From Rhinopithecus roxellana (lineage: Eukaryota; Chordata; Mammalia; Primates; Cercopithecidae): a stretch of DNA of 64,000 nt. Location of the stretch: NCBI RefSeq assembly GCF_007565055.1, contig NC_044566.1:92715797-92779796 (forward strand). The letters are read 5' to 3'. The position numbers were made by a program, and so were the translations under genes. Numbering within the stretch: the first letter of the stretch is position 1; each line of letters starts with the position of its first letter. The notes below the pieces were generated by a model that saw only the letters and a list, made by a program, of their open reading frames with translations, was not told the DNA's origin and made no database searches. Of the stretch, positions 39,532 to 51,658 are shown piece by piece.

Positions 39532-39862
39532 CTGGGTGCAGTGGCTCACATCTTTAACTCCAGCACTTTGGGAGGCCAAGGTGAGAGATCACTTGAGGTC
39601 AGGAGTTTAAGACCAGCCTGGGCAACATAGTAAGGCCCTGTCTCTACAAAAAATAAAAACAGAAAATTAGCTGGGAATGGTGTCATACGCCTACAGTCCC
39701 AGGTACTTGGGAGGCTGAGGCAGGAGGATCACTTGAGCCCAGGACATCGAGGTTATAGTAAGCTATGATTGCACCACTGTACCCAAGTCTGGGCAACAGA
39801 GAAAGACCCTACCTCTAAAAGAAAAAAATAAAAAATTTTAAAAAAACAGAAAAAAAAAAAGA
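39532..39862 (+). mobile_element. AluJ/S, sense
   Basis: Diverged sense Alu with an A-rich tail. The flanks 'agaaaactgt' and 'agaaaattgt' form a target duplication with one change. Confidence 0.88.
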
Positions 39863-41389
39863 AAATTGTAATCCAGAGAGACTGAATAGTTTACCTAATG
39901 TTTAGTACATTATACATCACAATAGTTACATATATATAATTATATATAAACAATTTTTAAGATGTAGAGGTTTATTGTGACAGACTGCTAGTTTCTTATA
40001 AAACCTGCTTTTCATTTTTCCACAGTAATAGAGTTTTGGCTGAGCAAAAGACACCCAGATGCAGACTCTACTTTCCCATCTAGCTTGTAGCTAGGCATGA
40101 CAAACTAATTCCTAGAAAAAGGAAGGTAAGCTAAAGTGAGGTACGCAACTTCTGACTCACTCACTTATTTTAAAATTGCTTGCTTGGGCTTCCTTTCTTC
40201 TCCTCCTATTATGGGTTTCCAACATGGCAGAAACTCAGTTTTGGCAATTCAAATGGAGTGGCACATCAGGATGGGTGTGTGTATCTTTGAATGACCTCAT
40301 GAGGCTGACTTGCCCTCCTAGCAGCATGGACCAGACAGTTACATGAGAGATAAATAAATGTGTCTCTTATTTATCCCACTGGATTTATAAATCTTTGTTA
40401 CAGCAGGTTATCCTATACCCTAGTGCATGTGTCTGAGTGAGCAAGGCACACCTTTTCAATATGACTTTCCATCTCTAAGCTAGCCAATGGTAACAGCTTA
40501 ACATGTATACCTGCCCAGGCATTTTCCTATGTATCTCTTTTATACTAGACCATATCCACAACCATATGGAAAATCCTGAGCATTTCTGTTCCTGATTCAA
40601 CAGATGCTATATATCTAAATTTTATAAAAGCTAATCTCAATTTATCAAAACTACCTCAAAACATTTAGAAAACTTTCACAAATTCAAATTAATCCTATTC
40701 CTTTAGATACATGAATATTCCATAGAAAAAGTTACATATATCAGAATCGATCATATCATTCACTACATACATATAGATACCTTATAGATCGCTTTATGTA
40801 CACACACACACACAAGCAGATCTTCTATAGCACATGCCCATGAGAAACACACAGCTATTTCATGCTTCTCCTGTGGGTAATGATTTACTTGGTCCATATA
40901 CAATAACTGATGTTTCGGAGGGCTTTAGTAAGTTTTTTTTTTTTTTTTTTTTTTTTAATGAGAAACATAGTAGAAGGCATCTGAAATTTCTAATGACATC
41001 AATATACCTAAGAAATCATTGACAAAATGTGGTGTTGCTTTTGGATAGATGAAAATGAAGAGCAACTGAAGGCAATATGCTAGTATGCTTAGAAAGAACA
41101 ATTAGGTAGGCAAAAACATAAAAAGCTCTTTGAAAGAGATCAGGCTAAATAAAACATGGGAAATTAATCCCTTGATCATGTTTCACAAAGAGACAAACTA
41201 GAGTGCTTTTGAAAAAGAAAAGAAGTATTACTCGCCAGAAAGGTTCACCTGCGTAGGAAATGACAGCTTTGGTGTTTCAGGAAGAGGAAAACATTTGAGA
41301 CTTACACAGATTTTCCTGACTGGGAAGGAAAACAGAAAGATGAGAAGGACCCAAAGATGAGTAGCTAAGGTTATGGTAACATTAGGAAT
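39863..41389. other. Intronic sequence with a probable MaLR LTR piece
   Basis: About 40000-40425 has MLT1-LTR-like order, ending 'ccactggatttataaatc' then 'tttgttacagcaggttatcc'; confidence is moderate. A (CA)n run is at 40799-40815 and a T run at 40932-40955. No exon seen. Confidence 0.5.
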
Positions 41390-41700
41390 TAAGCTCACAC
41401 CTGTAATCCCAGCCCTTTGGGAGGCTGAGGCAGGAGGACTGCTTGAGGCCAGGAGTTTGTGACCAGCCTGGACAACGTAGTAAGACCCTACCTCTACAAA
41501 AAATTTAAAAATTAGCTGGGTATGGTGGCACACCTGTAGTCCCAGCTACTCAGGAGTCAGAGGCAGGGGGATCACTTGAATCCAGGAGTTCAAGGCTGCG
41601 GTGAGCTATAATAGTGCCACTGCACTCCAGCCTAGGCAACACAGAGAGGTCCTATCTCTGGTTACAAAAGAGAGAGAGAGAGAGACAGAGAGAGATTTCA
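41390..41700 (+). mobile_element. 5'-truncated Alu, sense, with (GA)n tail
   Basis: Begins at the internal Alu phrase 'gctcacacctgtaatccc'. The tail has been replaced by 'gttacaaaag' and then (GA)n at 41669-41696. Confidence 0.88.
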
Positions 41701-42131
41701 CTGTGGTAAAAAGCAAATGATTACCACCAGGTATTCCTGTGGAGAGGAATGAAAGGAAAACACCATGGTCTGAGTATGAGCAAAGGAGAGAATGGTGCTG
41801 AGTGCAGTGAAAAGGCCAAAAGGCATTCAGGGTGTGATAGGCCATGCACAGATTTCACATTCCCATCAGAGCAACTAGAATGGGAAGCAGGGCAGGTATG
41901 ACTAGATTTACGCAATCCAGAATCACTTAGGCTGTTATACGGAAAAGGGACTGGGGAAGGGCAAGAAGGAAGATTGAAAAATTCCTCAGGGGACAATTGC
42001 AGAGATATGCTGAAAAATGGCAAGGCTGAGGTCCACAGCTAGGACACTGACAATACAGATGGGAGAAGTAGCTGGACTTGAGGGATATTCAGGAGGCAGG
42101 CAGGGACTGATGGCAAGAATGGGGAGATGAG
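41701..42131. other. Unique intronic sequence
   Basis: GA-rich on this strand. No exon or confident repeat. Confidence 0.55.
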
Positions 42132-42435
42132 GGCCAGGTGCAGTGGCTCATGCCTGTAAGTGCAACATTTTGGGAGACAAGGCAGGTGGATCACTTGAGG
42201 TCAGGAGTTCAAGACCAGCCTAGGCAACATGGCAAAATCCCATCTCTACAATAAATACAAAAAATTAGCTGGGTGTGCTGGTGTGTGCCTGTAGTCCCAG
42301 CTACCAGGGAGGTTGAGGTGGGAGGATCAGCTGAACCCTGGAAGTCAAGGCTGCAGTGAACCCTGGGCCCACCACTGCATTCCAGCCTGGGTGACAGAGT
42401 GAGACCCTGTCTCAAAACAACAACAACAACTACAA
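42132..42435 (+). mobile_element. Alu, sense, with target duplication
   Basis: 'agaatggggagatgag' at 42116-42131 is repeated at 42436-42451. The tail ends in (CAA)n. Confidence 0.95.
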
Positions 42436-42451
42436 AGAATGGGGAGATGAG

Positions 42452-42977
42452 CACATCACCCAAAGTTGTGGCTCTGCAACATGAGAGAAGTTGCCATTTG
42501 CAGAGAAGAAACAGGTTGAGAGAAAAATAGCAGATTCATGGACAAGTTAAATTTGCAATGCCTGTGAGATGACGTCTGAATGATTAAGGTTCAGAAAAGC
42601 AGGCAGATTCGATGGTACACATCAGAAAACAGACGCTTCTAGTTATGGGGGGAACATCCCCCATATGTGAAGGAATCCAAAACAGGGTGAGACCGAGAAA
42701 TGTGAAATAAAACCAGCAATATGCAAATCATTCATATATTACAATAAATCAAGTTCTGGAAAAAATAAGACTCTAAGGGAGGGACTGAAAGGGATGAAAG
42801 TTATTAGACCAAGGTACATCAACAATTTAATTTACCAAAAAAGTTGATCTTAAGTACAAATTAATAATTCAGAATATTTCAATTTACAAGTGTTTTTGCA
42901 AAACAGTAGGTAAGGTAGCAGGAGTCTCAGGATTTTTGAACTTCCCTCCCCTCGTTAAGTAGAAATAGTACAGTTCA
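42452..42977. other. Unique intronic sequence
   Basis: No exon, RNA gene or confident repeat seen. Confidence 0.6.
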
Positions 42978-43256
42978 TTTTGGGAGGCCGAGGCGGGTGG
43001 ATCACTTGAGGTCAGGAGTTGAGCCTCGCCTGACCAACGTGGTGAAACCCAGTCTCTAATAAAAATACAAAAATTAGCTGGGTGTTGTGGCTGGCGCACC
43101 CCTGTAGTCCCAGCTACTTGGGAGGCTGAGGCAGGAGAATTGCTTGAACCTGGAAGGCAGGGGCTGCAGTGAGCCAAGACTGTGCCACAGCACTCCAGCC
43201 TGGGTGACAGAGTGAGACTCCATGTCAAAATAAAAAGAAAAAAGAAAGAAAGAAGT
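42978..43256 (+). mobile_element. 5'-truncated Alu, sense
   Basis: Starts at 'attttgggaggccgagg', about 40 bases into the Alu consensus. Ends in an A/GAAA tail. Confidence 0.9.
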
Positions 43257-43745
43257 AATACTGTTCAAATATATACTTAATATTTCATATTTAACTTTAC
43301 TGGCTTTCATGTTACAGCCTATTGCTGGTATAAATTTTTTAGCTCCCTGTGTGGCCAATGTTAAAATAGTTGGAACCAAACTCTGTCATCACTAAAATAC
43401 AATATAGCTTTCAGAAATAGTTAATGATAATTTGAACGAAAAAGAGATTATTTTCTGATGCCCCAAATTTGTGACTGATAATATTCAGAAAGTTAACATG
43501 CTTGCAGTTTCACAGGATAAATGACATGTTGTATTTGTCCTCTGTATCCAAAGCTGAAAAATAGGTGTCGATTTGAGAAAAATGTAACTCAAAGGAATTG
43601 AAAGCAAATATTAATTTACATTTTAGATATCAAAGAACAGAGCCATCAAGCACATAAATGAAGCATGGAATTTTTAAAAATCTTTCTACTTGAATAGTAA
43701 ATACAGCATAAAAATACAGACTTTCACCTCACTAAATGATGTTTT
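43257..43745. other. Unique AT-rich intronic sequence
   Basis: No exon, RNA gene or confident repeat seen. Confidence 0.6.
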
Positions 43746-43758
43746 AAGAATAAAATAC

Positions 43759-44053
43759 GGCCGGGCGCGGTGGCTCAAGCCTGTAATCCCAGCACTTTGG
43801 GAGGCCGAGACGGGCGGATCACGAGGTCAGGAGATCGAGACCATCCTGGCTAACACGGTGAAACCCCGTCTCTACTAAAAAATACAAAAAACTAGCCGGG
43901 CAAGGTGGCGGGCGCCTGTAGTCCCAGCTACTCGGGAGGCTGAGGCAGGAGAATGGCGTAAACCCAGGAGGCGGAGCTTGCAGTGAGCTGAGATCCAGCC
44001 ACTGCACTCCAGCCTGGGCGGCAGAGCGAGACTCCGTCTCAAAAAAAAAAAAA
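43759..44053 (+). mobile_element. AluYR-like, sense, with target duplication
   Basis: The least diverged Alu here, close to a young monkey-lineage consensus. 'aagaataaaata' at 43746-43757 is repeated at 44054-44065. Confidence 0.95.
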
Positions 44054-44065
44054 AAGAATAAAATA

Positions 44066-45029
44066 AAAACACAAAACCATTTTCTCTTTAATGTTTTCTA
44101 AATAAAATACTATATATGACTATGCAAAACTAAATCGTTATCTTTTTTAACTTCCTAAGGCCAATATGGTGAGATAATGGCTCATGGCAGACAACAAACA
44201 TCTATGCCTCAACTAACTGTTCCCAAAACTACTGTCCATTAATTAATCCTAAAGCCAAAAGAGGGTAATAATCAGAAAATTATTTTATATCTAAGAGCTC
44301 AAAAGATCAGATAGATGGGAAGAATCACTGAAGCACTAAACAGTATCACACAGAACTGAAAGTTATCATTTTGCTTTTAGTTTCTTTCTTTCACATCCCA
44401 GGAAAGACAACACTATTTGAACAGATCCTTGTTTAAATAGTACGGGGACAGTAGAGGTATTCTTTGAGAGTTAGTTTACAACTTCAAGGATATTATTAAT
44501 CACATACTCGTAAAAATTATGACTGGGAGGTGTGGACTGGGAGTCATGGATGACCTCCGGCAGAGTTCACCAGGTCCCATCTGTACGGGAAATCACGACC
44601 AGGCCACAGAGAAGAGGCCCCTAGGAGTGGCCTTCCCCTGACTGCCTGCTGGTTCCAAAACACTGCCCAGACATCAGCTAGACATGCTGCCAGGATCAAA
44701 CAGAGGCCAAAAGCACTCTTATTTCATGAGGATTTCGAAATTCACTTTAACCGAATTACATTTTTGCTTCGAAGTTTCTCTATCTTAACAAAAGTTCACA
44801 ATCAGCACAGGAAAAAAATATTCATATTTGAATAATTAAGCAGTTACCAAACAAGACAGTACATTGTCTTACCTTTTCTGCCCTTCATAAAGCAAGTTTT
44901 TAAACCTGCCTATCCTTCAGAATTAGCCAGAGAAGTAATATCTAAGTTCAAAATCCCAAGTGCATCTCTGTTTTTATTCTTTAAATATTAGTGAAGAGTG
45001 GGGGTACTTGCTCTTCCCTATTTTTTAAA
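44066..45029. other. Unique intronic sequence
   Basis: No exon or confident repeat. 44525-44710 is a more GC-rich block with no open frame of note. Confidence 0.55.
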
Positions 45030-45623
45030 TTTTTTATTTTGAAATAATTTCAAAATGTAAAAAACAGTAAACAGAATTACTATATATGCAGGTTCTACAA
45101 ATAACATCTTATCACATTTATTTGCTTTGTCACTATTTTTTTCTATTTACACACAGATACATAATTTTCTTTCTGAAACATATGAAGGTAAGTTGCAGAC
45201 AAGATGTCATTTTACTTCTAAATATGTCAGTGTACATCTCCTAAAAGCAAAGTATATCTCTTCTATAATCACAGTACAAGGATCAAAATCAGACAAGCCT
45301 AACAATGCTGACATTGCTATCACGTAATCTACAGACCTTATTCAAATCTTACCAATTGTCCCACTTCTGACCCTTAATACAAAAGAAAAACATTTTTCTG
45401 CTGGTCCAGGATCTAAACCAGGACCACACGCTGCATTTAGTTGTCATGTGTCTTTAGTTTCCTTTGATCTACATAAGTTGCTCAACTCTTGTGTTTCCTG
45501 ACCTTGACATGTTTGACGAGAAGAAGCCATTTATTTTGTAGATTGTCTTTCAATTTGGTTTGTCTGATATTTCCTCATGATTATATTCAGGTTGTACATT
45601 TTTGGCAAGAATATCACAGAAAT
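45030..45623 (-). mobile_element. Old L1M-type fragment, antisense
   Basis: 'gtaagttgcagacaagatgtc', 'ctacagaccttattcaaatc', 'tgcatttagttgtcatgtg' and 'ttcctcatgattatattc' occur in the order of a common old L1 3' region read in reverse (short excerpts). Confidence 0.6.
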
Positions 45624-46120
45624 GACTGTTGCGAGAGGAGCATCTTTTGTTATTCATAACAAGCTCCTTTCAATCACACCTGAGTTTATGCTAATGAGAC
45701 GACTCTTGGAGGATGGGAGCAGATGGCCAGAGGATCCAACCATGTGGTTAAGGAGTTGGAACTTTCAGCCCCACGCCCACCCTCCAAAGGGGAGAGGGAC
45801 TGAAGAATGACTTGGTAACTAATGGCAGACTGATAGGATCGATCATGCCTACCTAGTCAGGCCTTATAAAAACCCAAGGGCAAGGCTCAGAGGACTTGTG
45901 GGTTGGTGAACACATGGAGGTTTTGAAGGGTGGGGCATCTGGAGAGGGCATGGAAGCTCTGCACCCCTCCCCAAAACCTTGCCCTATGCATCTCCTCCAT
46001 TGGGTTCCTCTCAAGCTGTATCCTTTATGATAAACCGATAATAGTAAGCAAAGAGTTTCCAGTGAGTTCTGAGAGTGATATTGCAAATTATCACCTACAA
46101 CCCTCATCCTTGGAATCACT
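45624..46120 (+). mobile_element. Probable endogenous-retrovirus solo LTR
   Basis: The region has LTR layout: 'caccctccaaaggggagagg', a TATA-like 'ccttataaaaaccc', 'gggttggtgaacacatgg', 'ccttgccctatgcatctc' and a degenerate polyadenylation stretch 'atgataaaccgataatag'. No retroviral genes adjoin. Family name not assigned. Confidence 0.6.
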
Positions 46121-46468
46121 TCATAAGTGCCTTTACTGAACCAACGTTGACACTTTCTATCTAGAATGTGCCACATTCTACAAATCAACTGCAGTGAACT
46201 CTCCCGAAAATTAATGAAATGAAATATGAAAGAGGGCAAGACAATAAAGAGACATAATCAAAGACACTGTGTAACTTTGGGCCACAGATGGGATTAAAAA
46301 ACAGTAAAAAAAAAAAAAAAAGACTCTGAGGGACAAACTTAAATATGGACAAGACATGAGATGAAACTGTTAGGTTGCTGTCAGTTTTCCTTGGAGTGTA
46401 ACGATGGTATTGTACTTTTTTGCAGGAATGAAATGGCCATTAAAAAAATTATGACACTGAGAAAAATC

Positions 46469-46979
46469 TGACCTAAACAACTTTATCTTGCTTTTAACCT
46501 CCAAGCTGCCCCTGTTCATTGCTGGGTGTAGGCCATGCTAACTATAAGACGATTTAATTTATACTTTAACTGTAAAACAATGATAATAGCCCCTTCCCAA
46601 AACAAACCTCCTCCTTGCCTGGGGAACAGACCGCATTTGTAAAACTAACATTAGAAATTACGGCTCAGGAGTCACGCAGCCAGACCAGTAAACTGGCTCA
46701 ACTAGTTCTGTGATCTTACCCAGTAACTGAAGGTAGCAAGAAGACCCTGCCTCAAGCACCTATAATTTCATCCCCAAACCAACCAGTCAGCATTCCCCAC
46801 TTCCTGGCCCCCTGCCCACCAAATTATTCTTTAAAAACCCTAGCCTCCAAATTTTGGGGGAAATTTATTTGAGTAATAAAACTTCAGTCTCCCATTTAGC
46901 CAGCCCTGTGTTTATTAAACTCTTTCTCTATTGCAATAATGCTGTCTCAATAAACTGACTTTTATCTGTGCAGTACACA
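46469..46979 (+). mobile_element. Probable ERV1-type solo LTR, 511 bp
   Basis: Begins TG and ends CA. It has 'ttctttaaaaaccctagcc' (TATA region), 'gagtaataaaacttcag' (polyadenylation region) and 'ctgtctcaataaactgac' near the end. The identical 'agaaaaatc' flanks it at 46460-46468 and 46980-46988. No internal viral sequence is present. Confidence 0.7.
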
Positions 46980-46988
46980 AGAAAAATC

Positions 46989-47469
46989 CAGTTACAGGAC
47001 CATGGTCTTCCCCTTAAGAAGCCTGGTAAAGTATTCAGGAGTGATGTACCATGATGTTTGCAACCTTCTTTCAAATGGATCAGGAGAAAAACAGAGGAGA
47101 GAATGGAGGGAGGAAAGGAAAGAGGAAGGGTGAGAAAGGAGGAGGAAAAGGCAAAGAAAGGGAGAAGTAGAAAAACAAAGCAAATATCAAAAAAGTTAAT
47201 TAAATAATAATCTAGGTGAAGATTATACAGGCATGCACAGCACTATTCATTCAACTTTTCTATAGGTTTGAAAATACCTAAAATTAAAAAGTCTAAGAGA
47301 AATGTGTCAAGAAAAACCCCTCTTTGATAAATCCTTTGACCTTAAAAAAAGAAATCATTGTGATATGTAGATGTCCACACCTTTCTCTGTGCTCATCCAA
47401 CACAATTTAAAATATTTTAGGATGAGAAGATGGTTCAAGTGATATGAGAATATCACTTGACTGCAAATT
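46989..47469. other. Intronic sequence, GGA-rich
   Basis: A purine-rich (GGA/GAAA) stretch is at 47085-47175. No exon seen. Confidence 0.55.
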
Positions 47470-47830
47470 GCTTTTCTACTTTAACAATCCATATGGACAG
47501 GTCTTTAAGTCACAGCTACGTGGTATTTTACAGTAATAATGCATTGTAATTTACTCAGTCATTCATCCATTTAGTGGACACTGTGGCTGATCAGCATTTC
47601 GGCTACTACAAACAATGTTGTTGTAAATGTCATGGTGAACAAGCTCATAATTCAGTTTTTTAACTCTATAGGAAAGATTTACAAAAGATGAACAGCTGAG
47701 TTAGAGGGCATGTACTTTTATTTTAACATCTAACACCAGATTATTTTCCCAAAATACTATAACAAGTGATACTGCAAAGCTGCTTGAGTGTGTCCATCCC
47801 CTTTAGGTCACTTACACAGGACATTACCAG
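47470..47830 (-). mobile_element. Old L1-like fragment, antisense
   Basis: 'cattcatccatttagtggac', 'gctactacaaacaatgttg' and 'gagggcatgtacttttat' follow antisense 3' L1 order. Confidence 0.5.
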
Positions 47831-48076
47831 TCTTTTTAAAAATGCTGCCACTCTGAGGATCATTTGAAGGCAGAACAAAGTGAGGTACTCTCGACAAGAG
47901 ATACAGAGACACCTATGAGTCCTAAAGCAGTATTCTTTACTTTCAAAGGACCAAGAGAAGTAAGAAAAGCAAGATATGCTAGCTTCTTTCTTAAACTCCC
48001 ACTACACTTTTTCAATCCCCTATTGTGGCACCTATGAAGCTACATTAGTATTATACTTATCTTTTCATATGTTTTT
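47831..48076. other. Unique intronic sequence
   Basis: No feature seen. Confidence 0.5.
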
Positions 48077-48090
48077 CACACCAAGTATAT

Positions 48091-48812
48091 ATATATATAT
48101 TTTTTTTATTATACTTTAAGTTCTAGGGTACATGTGCATAATGTGCAGGTTTGTTACATATGTATACTTGTGCCATGTTGGTGTACTGCACCCATCAACT
48201 CATCAGCACCCATCAATTCATCATTTATATCATGTATAACTCCCCAATGCAATCCCTCCCTCCTCCCCCCTCCCCATGATAGGCCCCAGTGTGTGATGTT
48301 CCCCTTCCCGAGTCCAAGTGATCTCATTGTTCAGTTCCCACCTATGAGTGAGAACATGTGGTGTTTGGTTTTCTCTTCTTGTGATAGTTTGCTAAGAATG
48401 ATGGTTTCCAGCTGCATCCATGTCCCTACAAAGGACGCAAACTCATCCTTTTTTATGGCTGCATAGTATTCCGTGGTGTATATGTGCCACATTTTCTTAA
48501 TCCAGTCTGTCACAGATGGACATTTGGGTTGATTCCAAGTCTTTGCTATTGTGAATAGTGCCGCAATAAACATACGTGTGCATGTGTCTTTGTAGTAGAA
48601 TAATTTATAATCCTTTGGGTATATACCCAGTAGTGGGATGGCTGGGTCATATGGTACATCTAGTTCTAGATCCTTGAGGAATTGCCATACTGTTTTCCAT
48701 AATGGTTGAACTAGTTTACAATCCCACCAACGGTGTAAAAGTGTTCCTATTTCTCCACATCCTCTCCAACACCTGTTGTTTCCTGACTTCTTAATGATTG
48801 CCATTCTAACTG
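48091..48812 (-). mobile_element. 5'-truncated primate L1 (L1PA/PB-like) with target duplication
   Basis: Antisense 3' end of a fairly young L1. 'cacaccaagtatat' at 48077-48090 is repeated at 48813-48826. On the minus strand an open stretch from 48804 to 48331 encodes about 157 residues of the ORF2 C-terminal end, from GCGEIGTLLHRWWDCK to QEEKTKHHMFSLIGGN, including the cysteine-rich region. It is a fragment and cannot move by itself. Confidence 0.95.
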
Positions 48813-48849
48813 CACACCAAGTATATTAGTAACTCCTTGAAATCAGGGA

Positions 48850-49100
48850 TAGTATCACTCACTCACTCATTCATTCATCCAACAAACATTTATTAATCAT
48901 CTAGCGTGTGTCAGACACTGCTAAGCACCAGTAATACCCATGCAAACAAGATAAAGATCATCAGTGTCCTCATGTGCCTAATATTCTTATAGGATAACCC
49001 AACATTTCACAGTTAAGTACACAATTAATACTTTAATTTTACAGTGATGGTAAATGTTCTGCAGAAGTGTTCGAACAGGGTGCAATGAAAGCATATAACT
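48850..49100 (-). mobile_element. L2 3' end, antisense
   Basis: 'cattcatccaacaaacattt', 'gtgtgtcagacactgctaag' and 'cctaatattcttataggataa' (excerpts) follow reverse L2 3' order. Confidence 0.75.
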
Positions 49101-49207
49101 TCAGCACACAGTATTAGAAATTACCTAAAATCGTCTTTCAATATTGTTTATCTTTGGTTTAGTAAATTTCATATGACTAATGGATTGATAATGTGATTTA
49201 TAACACA

Positions 49208-49513
49208 TAATTTTTATTTTTATTTTTTTGGAGACAGAGTCTTACACTGTTGCCCAGGCTGGAGTGCAATAGCGTGATCTCAGCTCACTGCAACCCCCAC
49301 CTCCTGGGTTCAAGCGATTCTCCTGCCTCAGCCTCCTGAGTAGCTGGGACTACAAGCGCCCACCACCATGCCTGGCTAATTTTTGTATTTTTACTAGAGA
49401 CAGGGTTCCGTCATGTTGGCCAGGCTGGTCTTGAGCTCCTGACCTCAAGTGATCTGCCCTCCTCAGCCTCCCAAAGTGCTGAGATTACAGGCGTGAACCA
49501 CCACGCCTGGCCT
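49208..49513 (-). mobile_element. AluS, antisense
   Basis: Full-length reverse Alu from a T-rich tail to 'accacgcctggcc'. Confidence 0.93.
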
Positions 49514-49559
49514 TGATTTTTAAATATATGGTTTTATAAGTGTGAGGAGAGAGGAATAA

Positions 49560-49732
49560 AGGATGAGAACTAAAGTTATTGAACAACATAAGCCAGTGTG
49601 GTGCCAAGCCCTTTATATACTTAACCTCAGTTAATCCTCACCAGTAATTTATACGGCAGAGACTATCACTCCATTTTTCAAATGTGGAGTATGAGATTCA
49701 GAGAGACAAAGTCATTTGACAAAAATCACATA
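49560..49732 (-). mobile_element. MIR SINE, antisense
   Basis: 'cctcagttaatcctcacc', 'cagagactatcactcc' and 'gattcagagagacaaagtc' are reverse MIR phrases. Confidence 0.8.
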
Positions 49733-50046
49733 ATTTTTTTTTTCTTTAATTTTTTGTTGTTGTTGTTGAGATGGACTCTCACTCTGTTGCCTAGGCTGGA
49801 GTGCAGTGGTGCAATCTTGGCTCACTGCAACCTCCGCCTCCCGGATTCAAGCAATTTTCTGCCTCAGCCTCCCGAGTGGCTGGGATTACAGACATACACC
49901 ACCACACCTGGCTAATTTTTGTATTTTTAGTAGAGATAGGGTTTCACCATCTTCACCAGGCTGGTCTCGAACTCCTGACCTCACGATCCACCTGCCTCAG
50001 CCTCCCAAAGTGCTAGGATTACAAGTGTGAGCCACTGTGCCTGGCC
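49733..50046 (-). mobile_element. AluS, antisense
   Basis: Reverse Alu beginning with a T-rich tail and (GTT)n, ending 'gagccactgtgcctggcc'. It is inserted at the end of the MIR. Confidence 0.93.
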
Positions 50047-51067
50047 ATCAGGGACAGGGGCTATGAACCCAGCTTTGTCTGGTTTCTGTCTACTACATCA
50101 CAGTAATTCAAAGGCAAAATTTCAGACTAAGCCTAGAAAAATCTACCTATACAACGAAACACATTTTTTCCATGTGACATGTATAAAGTTAGGAGAATAA
50201 TGGCAAGCCTATTTTGTATTTTAGTCACTTAAAAACTAGTAACTGGTGAACCTATATATATAAAGTATAGTAAGCAAATTAGTGGAAAAATGTCCATTTA
50301 AGTATAAAACATGACAGGGTATTCATGTAAATATGAAAGAATACTCCTTTCAGAAGCCAGATGGAGTAGATAAATAACTTCTAGTTTGGACCAAAACTAA
50401 TCTAATATTTTGACAAACTGCCCAGATGCCATGCCACGCCACTATGTCGTATTATATCAAAGTTTAACAGAGATGTGTTCTGACAAAATATTCTTACTCA
50501 GACTCTCAAATTCATGGATTTCCTGTTCAAGCACATTAGAGTACAACTTAAATTAACCAAAATCCAGTATTTCAATTACCACAATAAAAATGCAGAGACA
50601 AAAAGGAAGAAAATTCCCATAGAATGTGCTTACAAATACTTTAATGTCCTCTAGGAATAATCTTCCCAAGTAACTTATTTATGTCTATCTAAACTCACAT
50701 ATATAGATAAACATAGAAAAACTCAAATAAACTGAACGTGTGTCCCAAATGCGCACTAAAGACCTCTCCACAGCAATGTTACTCCTGTAAGAAAAAAGAC
50801 GCCCTCCTCAAGGCCTATGTAACCATCATGTACTGGTTATACAGAGAAATACATATGTTGGGTATATAGAGAAAATACGCATTTGCTTGAAACAGTGAAA
50901 ACAGCAAAGTTACGAAGTCAGAAAATACTCCATAATCAAGGCTTAAAAAAAAAAAAAAAAGTAGAAAATGAGCTAGAAAGAATGTGAAGGGGATTTTTCC
51001 AGTTTTTAGATGCTGTGGATATTAATGTTGCTGATTTTCTTTTAAGTTACACCTAGGCTCACTTGAA
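50047..51067. other. Unique AT-rich intronic sequence
   Basis: No exon, RNA gene or confident repeat seen. Confidence 0.6.
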
Positions 51068-51080
51068 AGCTTATTATTTT

Positions 51081-51388
51081 TCATTTTTCATTTTTTGTTT
51101 TTTTGAGGTGAAGTCTGGCTCTGTCACCCAGGCTGGAGTGCAATGGCACAATCTTGGCTCACTGCAACCTCTGCCTCCTGGGTTCAAGTGCTTCTCCTGT
51201 CTCACCCTCCTGAGTAGCTGGGAATACAGGCATGCGCCACCACACCCAGCTAATTTTTTTGTATTTTTGTAGAGATGGGGTTGCTCCATGTTGACCAGGC
51301 TGGTCTCGAACTCCTAACCTGAAGTGATCCACCCGCCTCAGCCTCGCAAAGTGCTGGGATTACATGTGTAAGCCACCGCGCCCAGCCA
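51081..51388 (-). mobile_element. AluS, antisense
   Basis: Full-length reverse Alu. 'cttattatttttc' appears before (about 51068) and after (about 51393), giving the target duplication. Confidence 0.92.
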
Positions 51389-51509
51389 AAACCTTATTAT
51401 TTTTCTTTAGTTCACAAGGATGAATCACTAGCACACAAGATTAATTAGAATCTCCATCACTTGTTAGTTAACAAATGGAAAGAAAAAAAGATAATGCTAA
51501 AAGGGAAGA

Positions 51510-51624
51510 GGGGAGGCTGAGGAAGAAGAATTGCTTTAACCCGGGAGATGGAGGCTGCAGTGAGCCGAGATTGCACCACTGCACTCCAGCCTGGGCAACA
51601 GAGTGAGACTCCATCTCAAAAAAA
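51510..51624 (+). mobile_element. Alu 3' fragment, sense
   Basis: Only the last ~115 bp of an Alu remain ('ggctgaggaagaagaattgc' to 'ctccatctc' plus A7). It runs straight into a G-rich tract. Confidence 0.88.
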
Positions 51625-51658
51625 GGGGTTGGGGGGGGGGTTGGCGGTGGGGGATGGG
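51625..51658 (+). repeat. G-rich tract, G-quadruplex-capable
   Basis: Runs of 4, 10, 5 and 3 G's separated by short TT, TTGGCGGT and AT spacers directly follow the Alu A run. Confidence 0.85.

Noticed and set aside
48331..48804. 157-codon minus-strand frame
   Set aside because: It is the C-terminal end of L1 ORF2 in a 5'-truncated element, not a host gene.
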